In this document: one piece after another, positions 35,421-44,653 of the stretch
Numbering within the stretch: the stretch's first letter is position 1
How the letters are laid out: each line of letters starts with the position of its first letter
From: Sisyra terminalis
Taxonomy: Eukaryota > Arthropoda > Insecta > Neuroptera > Sisyridae
Direction: 5' to 3'
Assembly (NCBI GenBank): GCA_958496175.1
Contig: OY292275.1
Location: forward strand, 26,451,001 to 26,515,000
DNA length: 64,000 nt
The notes under the pieces: model-generated
What the model saw: only the letters and a program-made list of their open reading frames with translations
Databases searched by the model: none
Told to the model about the DNA's origin: nothing
Position numbers and translations under genes: made by a program

Positions 35421-36616
35421 CTGGAAACTCTACATTTTATACTTTTTTAATGTCGTCAAAGAGCCTACTGATATAAAGTGATGAAATTTTAGGGCTCTTT
35501 GATCAATTAGTGCAAATTACAGCTCTCTTTGATCTTGGATACTTAACTGCTTGAAATCGAAAGATTTTCTAAAGATAAGAACCGTTTTATTTTTCAGGAA
35601 AATTATATCTTTTCAGATATATTAAATTGTTTTTATATATACCAGAAAAATTAAAAAATTCATTTACAAAATTGTTAAACGAAGACTTTTTCCTACTTTT
35701 TGTTTCCAACAATCTTATAAAAATTTGAATTTTCAAGGATCTTTTAAAAATTTATATTCATCTCAATACTGAAATCGTATGTGCAAAACCATCAATACCA
35801 TCAATACTGTTATTTCCATATTTGAAAATTTTATGCTGAGCACAAAAAAAATTCTTGAAAACTTTTAATTAAAACCGTAGCCGTACTAATAATTTCCTTA
35901 GAATTTGTATAGAAACTGTCATATTTCTTTCTTTTAATTTTACAGTGATGAGAAATGCTGCCATCTAGTTTGTTAAAGTTGATTATACTTACAAAACTAT
36001 ATCATATTCAATCGTGTTTGCATGCCCTCTTTATGCATTTGCTTTCTTTTATTTTATTTTTTGAAATTCTATACTCAATTATATTGTTTCTGCTCGTCGA
36101 ACAAATAACTGGCTACTATTGAGCCGTGAGCTAATAATGAAGCAAACGTAATAAAAGAAACAATTTAAATAAAGGAAGAAGGAAATGAGAAAATTTTAAT
36201 TTATTTTATTTATAAAATATAAACGAAACTCAATAATAAAGGTTATTTTATCAAAATTAATTGCTGAAAAATTGTTACTTGCCAAATAAAGGTTAAATCA
36301 ATTAAAATTTCATTGTTTGAAAATTGCTATAGGTTACATTATAAAGCTACATTTTAAATGTAAGAATGTATATTACTTGGTAATTTTCAACGATCAATTA
36401 TATGTTCTGCAGATTCTTTTTTTTATTAACAAATTTTGTTTTTGCACCATCTACCTCTTGGCAATAACTGCAATATATCACACTTACAACACTCGTGGGT
36501 TAGTTTTGTCCAATGACACAATTAACATTAAAAATTATAGTAAAACAACAGTAATAATATTCTAAATATAATTATAGTAAAAATAGTATTCTTAAATATA
36601 ATAACACTATCAACTA
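35421..36616. other. intergenic, AT-rich
   Basis: Nothing recognised. The frame at 36317-36565 is low-complexity and not homologous to anything I know. Confidence 0.4.
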
Positions 36617-36622
36617 ATATCA

Positions 36623-37105
36623 CTAAAATCGGTCGGTCAGGTCAAGTATCGACACTCTTTTGAGACGCTTAACATCCGCACTGTTATGAAGCGAATTCAA
36701 GGAAAGGTGGTTTGAATGATCATTAAGTTTAGTTTGATAGGTCCGCGCTCTCCAAGCGATCACATCCTTCACATGTTCCACCTGTAGGTCGTCGTGGATT
36801 CTTACATTATTTATGTACCATGGTGCACCGATTATTGTCCGCAGAACTTTAGATTGAAATCTTTGTATTATTTCCACGTTTGAGTTGGATGCTGTGCCCC
36901 AAAGTTCCACTCCATAAGTCCAAATTGGTTTTATTATTGATTTGTACAGTACCAATTTGTTTCCTATGATCAACTGTGACTTGTGACCACTCAGCCAATA
37001 CAACTTTCCGTACTTCTTGTTAAGCTGCTTTCTTTTTTCTTTTATGTGTGTTGCCCAGGATAACCGTATATCCAGGTACATTCCTAAATATTTGAAATGA
37101 TCCAT
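36623..37105 (-). pseudogene. jockey ORF2 C-terminal fragment, 160 codons still open
   Basis: The frame begins at FKYLGMYLDIRLSW, which corresponds to VKYLGMHLDRRLTW (about residue 735) of the intact ORF2, and runs uninterrupted to a natural stop (ILDLTDRF). Landmarks are YKSIIKPIWTYGVELWG, IQRFQSKVLR and GAPWYINN. It lacks the endonuclease and all RT catalytic motifs, so it is a 5'-truncated insertion that has so far escaped stops. Similarity to the intact copies is only moderate, so it is a different subfamily. No poly(A) or duplication is visible at its 3' side. Confidence 0.88.
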
Positions 37106-38801
37106 CTGCAGACTTGAACTTCAGTCTTGCTTTTAGCTCTATTAAGCTCTATGTAATTATATATAGGTATAGTGAACTTTATGTTCCTTTTTTTTTAAAT
37201 ATCCATACTACGTAACTGGTAGTTTTTGAATCTAACTAAATTGTATACAATAGAAAAACTATAGAAACTAAATTTCAAAGTTATGGAAATATCATTACTT
37301 TGAACAAAACATTGATTGCTGAAGACTGCCAAGTCATAAGGTTATTACAAAGAAGCTGGAAATAATCATTAGAAAAATAATTCCAAATAATAACCTTTTT
37401 TATACAACTTGAAGAATTATTTTTGATTTTTCACTAAAATGGTGGTTTTTTCACTTTTTGTAAAAATTATGCAACCATTTCCAAATTTTTAACATTTTTA
37501 AATATAAAGCATTTTAAATCATGATTTTAAATTATGAACGAATAAATTGTCTTCAATTAATTTGAAGTGTATTGAAAAAATATACACAATAAGTCTTTTA
37601 TACTTGATTGAATTCAACATTCAATTTGGAATTACTTTGATTTCAGAACTGCTAAAATGATTCATTCTCTGATTTTTTAACGTTCAAATTTAAGTATATG
37701 CAAAAGAGCGTACACTTCTCTTTTTAATTAAAAATTAATTTCTTACGGTTCAATTTACATACTCGTATTTCGTGATTTAAAGCTAATATAATACGCTTTG
37801 TTTTCATTGATTTTATTACGTACCTACAATAATAAATTGGTTGTAATGTAAAAGAAATCAATAAGAAGCCCTTTAAGATTTTGATTTCTCAGAAACCCAG
37901 TTTCACATAAAACGTTTTCTTATATAACGAAATTTATGAAATATTTATAAATTTTCAAATCATACATGTCTTTTGTAACAATTCTTTATCTCAAAATTAC
38001 TCTTAAAAGCTCTATTGTTTGAAACAAATAATAACCTTGCAAACTAGTGACTTTTTAATAATTACATATTAGAGTAACTATTTGAATTGAAATAGCTTTT
38101 TTATAGAAGTTTAAAGTTATTTTTTAAGAGGCTATGTATAAAAGACTTAAATAATCATATTGTGTTTTTAACTTTATTTTTTTCAAGTATTCAATATTTT
38201 GGAACTAAATAAAAAAAAAACACTTATTTTGTAGACACAAGAAAAAATTCAACTATTTTTCAAACTTCTGATTAAAAAAAAATTCACAAAAAATAAAATC
38301 AATAAAGAATCAACTTTATAGAAACTTATTTTCAAAAACAATTTTTCTGTAAGGAATTTAGTGAAACGTAAAACTGGCCGTTTTTATTAGTTTCATGAAC
38401 AAAGTGAATATTTTTAAAATTTTTATTTCTCATTTTGTAGTAGTAAATATTTTTCAACATATAATAAAGAACGTTAAACTTTTGATTCGGACTAAAAGTA
38501 CAGGTTGGTTTCTTAAAAAAATATTAAAAGACCTCTATCTGATCTATAAGTAAGTATTTTTTTTTTCAAGGCAACAATCTCAAGCTACACGACTAGAATT
38601 ATAGAAGATTCGTTAGCCTGAATGTATCGCGTTTTATCAAATTCCTTACATCACATGGTAAACGAAGATTTACATTTCGACAGAGGTATTTAGTACATAG
38701 GTCATAATATGAGAACTACCTGTCCACTTCCTCGGATCTCGGGCTACCCTTTGATACAAAATATCGTAATCCGCAGTTTAGCTTCTGAGCAAGTTTTACA
38801 C
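37106..38801. other. intergenic, AT-rich
   Basis: No gene or identifiable element seen. Confidence 0.4.
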
Positions 38802-39026
38802 TCAAGAGGCGATTTTCTGTGACCATATGTTCCTCCAAAATTTAGAGAATATTTGTGGTAATTTTTTTTTCGATGATTTTGTCATTTTGTGACAAGTTAT
38901 TGGGATAGATAGAGTTGAAGTTTTTTTATATTTATGAATGCTGACAACTTCAGCTAACTTCTGCAATTCGTCTGCAACTACACGATCAGGACGATGATTT
39001 CCTACTGTCAAAAAAAATGTCACATT
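38802..39026 (-). pseudogene. reading-frame relic, FLYWCH-like Cys/His pattern, interrupted by jockey copy 2
   Basis: On the minus strand the frame reads TVGNHRPDRVVADELQKLAE and ends at a stop at 38802-38804. If the jockey insertion and one copy of the duplication are ignored, the same frame continues upstream to 42962 (YECRRYGNNIYLCKY). Cys, aromatic residues, Cys, then His-x-Pro-Asp followed by a charged helix is reminiscent of a FLYWCH zinc finger, a domain often attached to Mutator-type transposases. The match is weak and based on pattern only. The product is unknown. Confidence 0.35.
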
Positions 39027-39037
39027 ATTATACTTGC
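39027..39037. repeat. target-site duplication, jockey copy 2 (5' side)
   Basis: ATTATACTTGC, identical to 42897-42907. Confidence 0.92.
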
Positions 39038-40080
39038 TTGATACTCAAAACCGATATCAGGTGTTAAGCGAGCTGCCCATCAACGAGCCGCCAACCAACA
39101 ATACCGTCCCTAAACCACCACCCATTTTCATCCCCGACGTTAAAAATATAAAACCTCTACTGGAAATTATCGAAGTAGCTGTAGAAAGGGGACAATATCA
39201 CTACAAAATGGTCAACGTAAGCCAAGTACGACTATTAGTTGATACAATAGAAGGGTACCGGAAGACAATAAAAGTATTAAACAACCGTAAAGTCTCGTAC
39301 CACACCTTCCAGATAAAACAAGAAAGGGCTTATCGAGTGGTCATTAAAAACCTCCACTTTTCCACTCCGACAGAGGATATTAAGACTGAGCTGACAGAAA
39401 AAGGGCACACTGTCAGACAAGTTTCTAACATAAGAAACAGCATAACGAAACAACCGCTGCCTCTGTTTTTTGTAGATCTTGAACCGAAACCTAACAACAA
39501 GGATATCTACGAAACCAATTATCTGTTAGGAGCGAAAATAACAATTGAACCTCCAAACAAAAAGAGGCAAATAGCTCAATGCAAACGTTGGCAACGTTAC
39601 GGGCACACTCAGAGCTATTGCATGCGGCAGGCTCGCTGCGTGAAATGTGGAGAGGACCACCACACCAATACTTGTACCAAATCCAGAGACATTCCGGCTA
39701 AATGCGCACTGTGCCATGGAACGCACCCAGCGAACTATAAGGGCTGCGAGGTATATAAAGACAAACAAAAGAAAAAATTCCCTCCGGCTAATAAACCAAA
39801 CATCACCTATCCTCCTCATCGCTCATCCCTAGAAAATAGTTACCTTAATAACCTCCCTCCAACCAACCCAATAATGCCAAACGTCAGTTACGCCCAAGCT
39901 CTAAAAGAAAATCAACGTCGAACAGATTGGCCCCAGGCGGAATCATCCAACAGTGAGCAGCAAACATCCCACAACCTGGAACAACGACTTAGTCGACTTG
40001 AGGACATCATAGCTAAGCAGGCGGAACAAACTGCCTTACTACTGAACCTGCTAACAGCATTGGTGTCTAAAATGGGTTAA
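39038..40080 (+). pseudogene. jockey ORF1, 5'-truncated (lacks first 46-47 codons)
   Basis: Begins at the codons for DTQNRYQ (residue 48 of the full protein), with no native ATG; the first internal Met is residue 104. The PRE_C2HC-type region, all three zinc knuckles and the C-terminus are otherwise the same as copy 1, including Trp in place of the second Cys of knuckle 1. It could be translated only from a non-ATG or internal start. Confidence 0.9.
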
Positions 40081-40081
40081 A

Positions 40082-42766
40082 ATGGCCAACGAATATAGAA
40101 TGGTTCTCTGGAACGCCAACGGAGTTTGCCAGCATAGGGCAGAACTGGAAGCATATCTGAAGACCAATAAAATCGACGTTATGCTAATCACCGAAACGCA
40201 CTTCAGTGACAGATCTTTCCTTAGAATAAGGGAATACGACTTTTACCATACTAATCACCCGAATGGAAGGGCACATGGCGGAACAGCAATTATCATACGA
40301 AGCGAAATCAAACATCATGAACTCGAAGGATTTCACACAGAATACATGCAAGCCACGTGCATTCAAATCGAAGATTGGCTAGGACCAATGATAGTTGCCT
40401 CCGTCTATTGCCCCCCAAGACATCAACCAAACAAGGACGGGTTCAAACAACTATTCACAAAACTAGGGAACAGATTTGTTGCTGGAGGCGATTATAATGC
40501 AAAACACACATGGTGGGGCTCAAGACTTTTGACACCGAGAGGAAGAGCCCTCTATGATGTGATCCATAGTTTGCAATTGGGCGTGTTATCGGCAAACCAA
40601 CCAACTCACTGGCCCACGGACAGAAATAAGATACCTGATGTACTGGATATATTCGTTACTAAGGGCATAAACCAGAACTACACCGCTACTTCTACCGAAC
40701 CGGATTTATCGTCAGATCACTCCCCTGTATTGCTAAGGATTAGTACCAGTATCCTTAGAAAAACTCGACCACAATATCTGCACAACAACAAAACAAATTG
40801 GAGGAAATATCGTAGCATTCTGCAAAATAGTCTACCTCATCGATTCGAATTAAAAACGGATAATGACATAGAGCATACATGTAAATACTTTACTGCTGCG
40901 ATGATCGATGCTTCCGTCACTGCGACACCAACTGGGCCGAAGGCGGTCGTGGAGTATGATTGTCCCACACAGGTAAGAGAAATGATTGCAGAAAAAAGAA
41001 GGCTGCGCAAGGAATGGATGCGCTCCCGTGACCCGCGAGACAAAACAACCCTCAACAGAGCGACAGCCAGATTGAAAACGGTCCTAAGAGAACTGAAGGA
41101 AGAATCAATGCAATACTTCCTCAATAACTTAACGGCCACTTCAGCCACAGACTACTCTCTCTGGAAAACTACAAAAAAAATCAAGAGGCCCCACAAATCA
41201 GTCCCACCAATCAGACAGCAAAGTGGAGAATGGGCCAGAACTGATAGAGAAAAAGCCGAAACGTTTGCTACTCACTTGGCAACAGTTTTCCAACCCTTCG
41301 ATGACCAACATGAGCTCACCGCTGAAGAAACAGCAAATGATCAACCAAGTAATGGAGCAGAACTATCTTCTTTCTATATTACACCTGAAGAAGTGGCTTC
41401 TTGCATACATGAAAAGGTAAACCCAAAAAAGGCTCCGGGATACGAGAGAGTAACTGGTCGAATGTTGAAAGAACTCCCTTCCAATGCAATCATGCTGCTT
41501 GCCTCCATCTTCAATGCCATCATTATCAGAGGTTATTTCCCATCATACTGGAAGATTGCAAAGATAATCATGATCCACAAGCCAGGAAAGCCCGAAAACG
41601 ACGCGAAGGCATATAGACCAATCAGCTTGCTACCCACACTGTCGAAATTGTTCGAAAGGCTATTTTTAAAAAAACTGCAACCCTGTATCGATGAACAGAG
41701 TCTCATTCCAAACCACCAGTTCGGATTCCGCAAGGAACACTCCACCATCGAACAAGTTCACAGAGTAGCATCTACAATCATGAGGACGCTAAACGATAAG
41801 GCTTACTGTTCCGCAGTTTTTCTGGACATCACACAGGCCTTCGACAAGGTGTGGCATCTGGGGCTGCTGTATAAGTTAAAAAAGGTGGTACCTTACCCGC
41901 TCTACCGCGTCCTCCAGTCCTACTTGGAGGATAGAAAATTCTTTGTCAGCTACAACGAAGATCAATCGGGACTCCACCCGGTCGGTGCTGGGGTGCCACA
42001 AGGTAGCATACTGGGACCCACACTGTACTTAATTTATACGGCAGATTTACCTATCACTGACAATTTGGTAATTGCAACGTACGCGGACGATACAGCGATC
42101 ATGGCGACAGATCAATGCCCACAGGTTGCGACCGAAAAATTACAAAGGGCCCTCAACGATTTGGAACCATGGCTTAATAAATGGCAAATAAAAGTCAATG
42201 AAGCCAAATCTGTTCATGTGACATTCACTACTCGGCGAGATACCTGTCCACCGGTATATCTCAACAACCTTCAGGTGCCGCAGGCGACAGAAGTCAAGTA
42301 TCTCGGAATGCACTTGGACAGAAGACTTACGTGGCGGAGACATATAGCTGCCAAAAGAGATCAGCTTAAAGCCAAATGCCGTCAACTGCAGTGGCTGATT
42401 GGTTGGAGGTCGCAATTGTCCCTGGACAATAAACTACTGATATACAAAGTAATTCTAAAGCCAGTCTGGACCTACGGCATCGAACTGTGGGGAACAACTA
42501 GCAACTCCAATGTGGATATCCTACAGCGCTTTCAGTCTAAGACACTCAGACTCATTACGAACGCTCCATGGTATATCACTAACCACGACATACATAAAGA
42601 CCTGAAGGTGACCACCGTGAGAGAAGAGATCGCCAGATTCAGCCAAAAATATCAAAAAAGACTGGAAGACCACGCCAATCATCTGGCGATCAGCCTACTT
42701 GACAACAGCGGAGAGAACAATAGACTGAAGCGCTACACGTTTCTGGAATTGCCTCACAGGGAGTAA
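40082..42766 (+). CDS. jockey ORF2: endonuclease and reverse transcriptase, intact (copy 2)
   Basis: 894 aa and, as far as I could compare, identical to the ORF2 at 5815-8499. Endonuclease residues (Glu38, Asp137, Asn139, Asp212, His213) and RT residues (Asp582, YADD 667-670) are present. The ATG again follows the ORF1 stop by one base. With the 5' UTR promoter lost, expression would depend on flanking transcription, so the protein is intact but the copy is probably not autonomous. Identity with copy 1 points to very recent insertion from the same source. Confidence 0.95.
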   Translation: MANEYRMVLWNANGVCQHRAELEAYLKTNKIDVMLITETHFSDRSFLRIREYDFYHTNHPNGRAHGGTAIIIRSEIKHHELEGFHTEYMQATCIQIEDWLGPMIVASVYCPPRHQPNKDGFKQLFTKLGNRFVAGGDYNAKHTWWGSRLLTPRGRALYDVIHSLQLGVLSANQPTHWPTDRNKIPDVLDIFVTKGINQNYTATSTEPDLSSDHSPVLLRISTSILRKTRPQYLHNNKTNWRKYRSILQNSLPHRFELKTDNDIEHTCKYFTAAMIDASVTATPTGPKAVVEYDCPTQVREMIAEKRRLRKEWMRSRDPRDKTTLNRATARLKTVLRELKEESMQYFLNNLTATSATDYSLWKTTKKIKRPHKSVPPIRQQSGEWARTDREKAETFATHLATVFQPFDDQHELTAEETANDQPSNGAELSSFYITPEEVASCIHEKVNPKKAPGYERVTGRMLKELPSNAIMLLASIFNAIIIRGYFPSYWKIAKIIMIHKPGKPENDAKAYRPISLLPTLSKLFERLFLKKLQPCIDEQSLIPNHQFGFRKEHSTIEQVHRVASTIMRTLNDKAYCSAVFLDITQAFDKVWHLGLLYKLKKVVPYPLYRVLQSYLEDRKFFVSYNEDQSGLHPVGAGVPQGSILGPTLYLIYTADLPITDNLVIATYADDTAIMATDQCPQVATEKLQRALNDLEPWLNKWQIKVNEAKSVHVTFTTRRDTCPPVYLNNLQVPQATEVKYLGMHLDRRLTWRRHIAAKRDQLKAKCRQLQWLIGWRSQLSLDNKLLIYKVILKPVWTYGIELWGTTSNSNVDILQRFQSKTLRLITNAPWYITNHDIHKDLKVTTVREEIARFSQKYQKRLEDHANHLAISLLDNSGENNRLKRYTFLELPHRE

Positions 42767-42783
42767 GTTCAAGGAGCTTGATT

Positions 42784-42803
42784 TTGACTCAATAAAGAGT
42801 CAA
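42784..42803 (+). promoter_or_regulatory. AATAAA in the loop of a perfect stem, jockey 3' UTR (copy 2)
   Basis: TTGACTC-AATAAA-GAGTCAA, as in copy 1. Preserved without change. Confidence 0.7.
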
Positions 42804-42896
42804 TATAGAGCGCGGACGTAGACCAGATTTGCTCATTGTCCAGGGACAGATTGCAAATACACAAAAACGGGAGAAAAAAAAAAAAAAAAAAAAAAA

Positions 42897-42907
42897 ATTA
42901 TACTTGC
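42897..42907. repeat. target-site duplication, jockey copy 2 (3' side)
   Basis: ATTATACTTGC directly after the A tract; its first A may be part of the tract. Exact match to 39027-39037. Confidence 0.92.
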
Positions 42908-44197
42908 AAAGATATATATTGTTGCCGTATCTTCGACATTCATAATTTGCTGTGGTTACTTGCTATAAAACTCTTATAGACTATTAAGGAATTTTTGGAT
43001 TCAATGTATCAAAAGTAGCGTACACTAAAATACGCTCCTCCGAAAATTGTATATCTTTAGTAGCCGATAAGCCACCATCGCACTTACATTTAAATTATAT
43101 GAAATTTTAGTTTTTCAGCTGACAAAAAGTTGATTTTTTAAAGCTTCAAATTTGAATTTACCCATTTTAAATATTTTTTATTTTATAATTCTTTTTAAGC
43201 CGCTGCTACTTAAGGTCATTAGTCACGTCCATTAAGTTAGCACTACACTATTGGAATTTCGAAAAAATAACTACGGAATATTTAGGTGTTTTTTTCCAGA
43301 GTTCTGGCAAAAAATATTAAAAAATATTTCGCATATTTTCCATGAAAACCTGGGGCTAACATGACGTTTTGAGCTTTTCTACGAATAATAAAATTTTGAA
43401 TTTTTTTTCGCCATTATTGTGTTTTTTTTTTGTCGTTCGTAAATCCCGAAAGAAAATTTTTTGTAGTTTGCATATTTTCCCGGATATAGCCATTTAAAGA
43501 AAAAAGACTAGATTTTGGTAATTTTTCAAATATTGAAACTTTGAAAATTTTTAACGCCATTAATTTGTGTAGTTGAGTTGCTCGAGAGTTCTGAAAGAAT
43601 TAATTTCATCACGCGCATATATAATATTCGTCGCTTGTTTTCAAGTATTATAACTTCTATATTAGATATATGTTTAAATAAATAGAGCTTTTCACTATGG
43701 TTTTAATGTTTCAAAGGCTTAAACTAAAACTGCAGTCATCGATGATTCCAGTGATGAGTCGGAGATGATTCTTTTTCATCTCCCTAACCTGATGCAATTT
43801 TTGTCGTTTAGTTCGCCAGCCATTATTCCAACTGTCTATTATTGGTATTTTTATTTGTCAATTATATTTTGTTTATATCTTGAGATAATGGTTTCTGATG
43901 TAGTTCACTTATGTATTTCAGAGCTCTGGCTCTGATTGGTCTTCGTCTTCAATTCTAGCTTTTTCTGTTGATTAGAGGATCATTCGTTATGTAATGTTTG
44001 CCTGGATTGTCGACTATCTGTTTCGGTTTTGTAAATAATTTGATTATTCACAAACTTATTTTTGAAGACCCATAATCCTGGTGCGAGGTGTGTGTGATGT
44101 GGTAAAGTTTAGTGCTAGTGCAAAAGATTAAAACGGAATAGTCGCTAATGATCCTGGCCGTTGAAGCGACTCGAAAATAACTAAAGAAAAATTGATT
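42908..44197. other. intergenic; start holds the other half of the interrupted frame
   Basis: 42908-42962 (minus) carries the upstream half of the FLYWCH-like frame. 43200-43620 is less repetitive than most of the window and could be an unclassified repeat. No gene seen. Confidence 0.35.
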
Positions 44198-44201
44198 ATA
44201 T
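44198..44201. repeat. 4-bp target-site duplication of solo LTR, left
   Basis: ATAT, repeated at 44650-44653. Because the sequence is AT-rich, a 4-bp match alone is weak; it is supported by the precise TG...CA ends. Confidence 0.6.
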
Positions 44202-44649
44202 TGTAACAGAGAGGGACAAAGTGTCTTTCTCTTTGTGCCATGCCGGCACGCGATTGGCTGAGTGACTTCTTTCTCACTCCCACCAATGCGAATGTACATA
44301 TAGATTGTTCGAAAAACGTCTAGTAAGTGATAGAACATTAGCGAATATTGAAGTACATTCTAGAATGTTGGGTTGCGGGTATATAAGGCGCTCAGTTTAA
44401 GCCAACAGAACAATATTCTGTATCGAAGTTCACTTTGAATTTCCGTTATAACAAAGCGATTACAAAGCGATTTTTATTGTGATTTCGATTTAAAAGTGAT
44501 TATTGTCATTTAAGTGATTGTTTTGATAAAAACAATCACTGAGTGTTTTAATAAAATTATTGTGAAGTGTGAAAGTGATTATTTATTTCCAAAAGAAATT
44601 AAAGAACGAAAAACGCAAACTCAATACAGTTTTGAGACGTCACGTTACA
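44202..44649 (+). mobile_element. solo LTR of an LTR retrotransposon, 448 bp
   Basis: Starts TGTAACAGAG and ends CACGTTACA, so the outermost TGTAAC/GTTACA are perfect inverted repeats with TG...CA ends. Flanked by ATAT on both sides. Inside, a TATA box (ATATAAGG, 44381-44388) sits upstream of CTCAGTT, and AATAAA lies at 44550-44555 in the 3' half, giving U3-R-U5 order on the plus strand. No gag-pol or second LTR follows, so it is probably the product of recombination between two LTRs. The 4-bp duplication suits a gypsy-type element, but the family is not settled. Confidence 0.72.
44381..44397 (+). promoter_or_regulatory. LTR core promoter (TATA box)
   Basis: ATATAAGGCG followed by CTCAGTT inside the solo LTR. 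A strong TATA match in a GC-richer setting. The start site is not determined. Confidence 0.5.
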
Positions 44650-44653
44650 ATAT

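Larger units (their letters stand above)
39038..42896 (+). mobile_element. jockey-clade LINE, 5'-truncated copy 2
   Basis: Same element as 5691-10243 but in the opposite orientation, truncated within ORF1 codon 47. About 3.84 kb plus a 23-24 bp A tract (42874-42896/7). A perfect 11-bp duplication flanks it (39027-39037 and 42897-42907). I saw no difference from copy 1 in the translated ORFs or the 3' UTR. 5' truncation, poly(A) and target duplication are hallmarks of target-primed reverse transcription. It landed in a relic reading frame of the minus strand. Confidence 0.95.

Noticed and set aside
43640..44040. Possible further LINE C-terminal relic on the minus strand (ITNDPLINRK-like frame)
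   Set aside because: Only a loose resemblance over about 20 residues with stops; below what I would call a relic.
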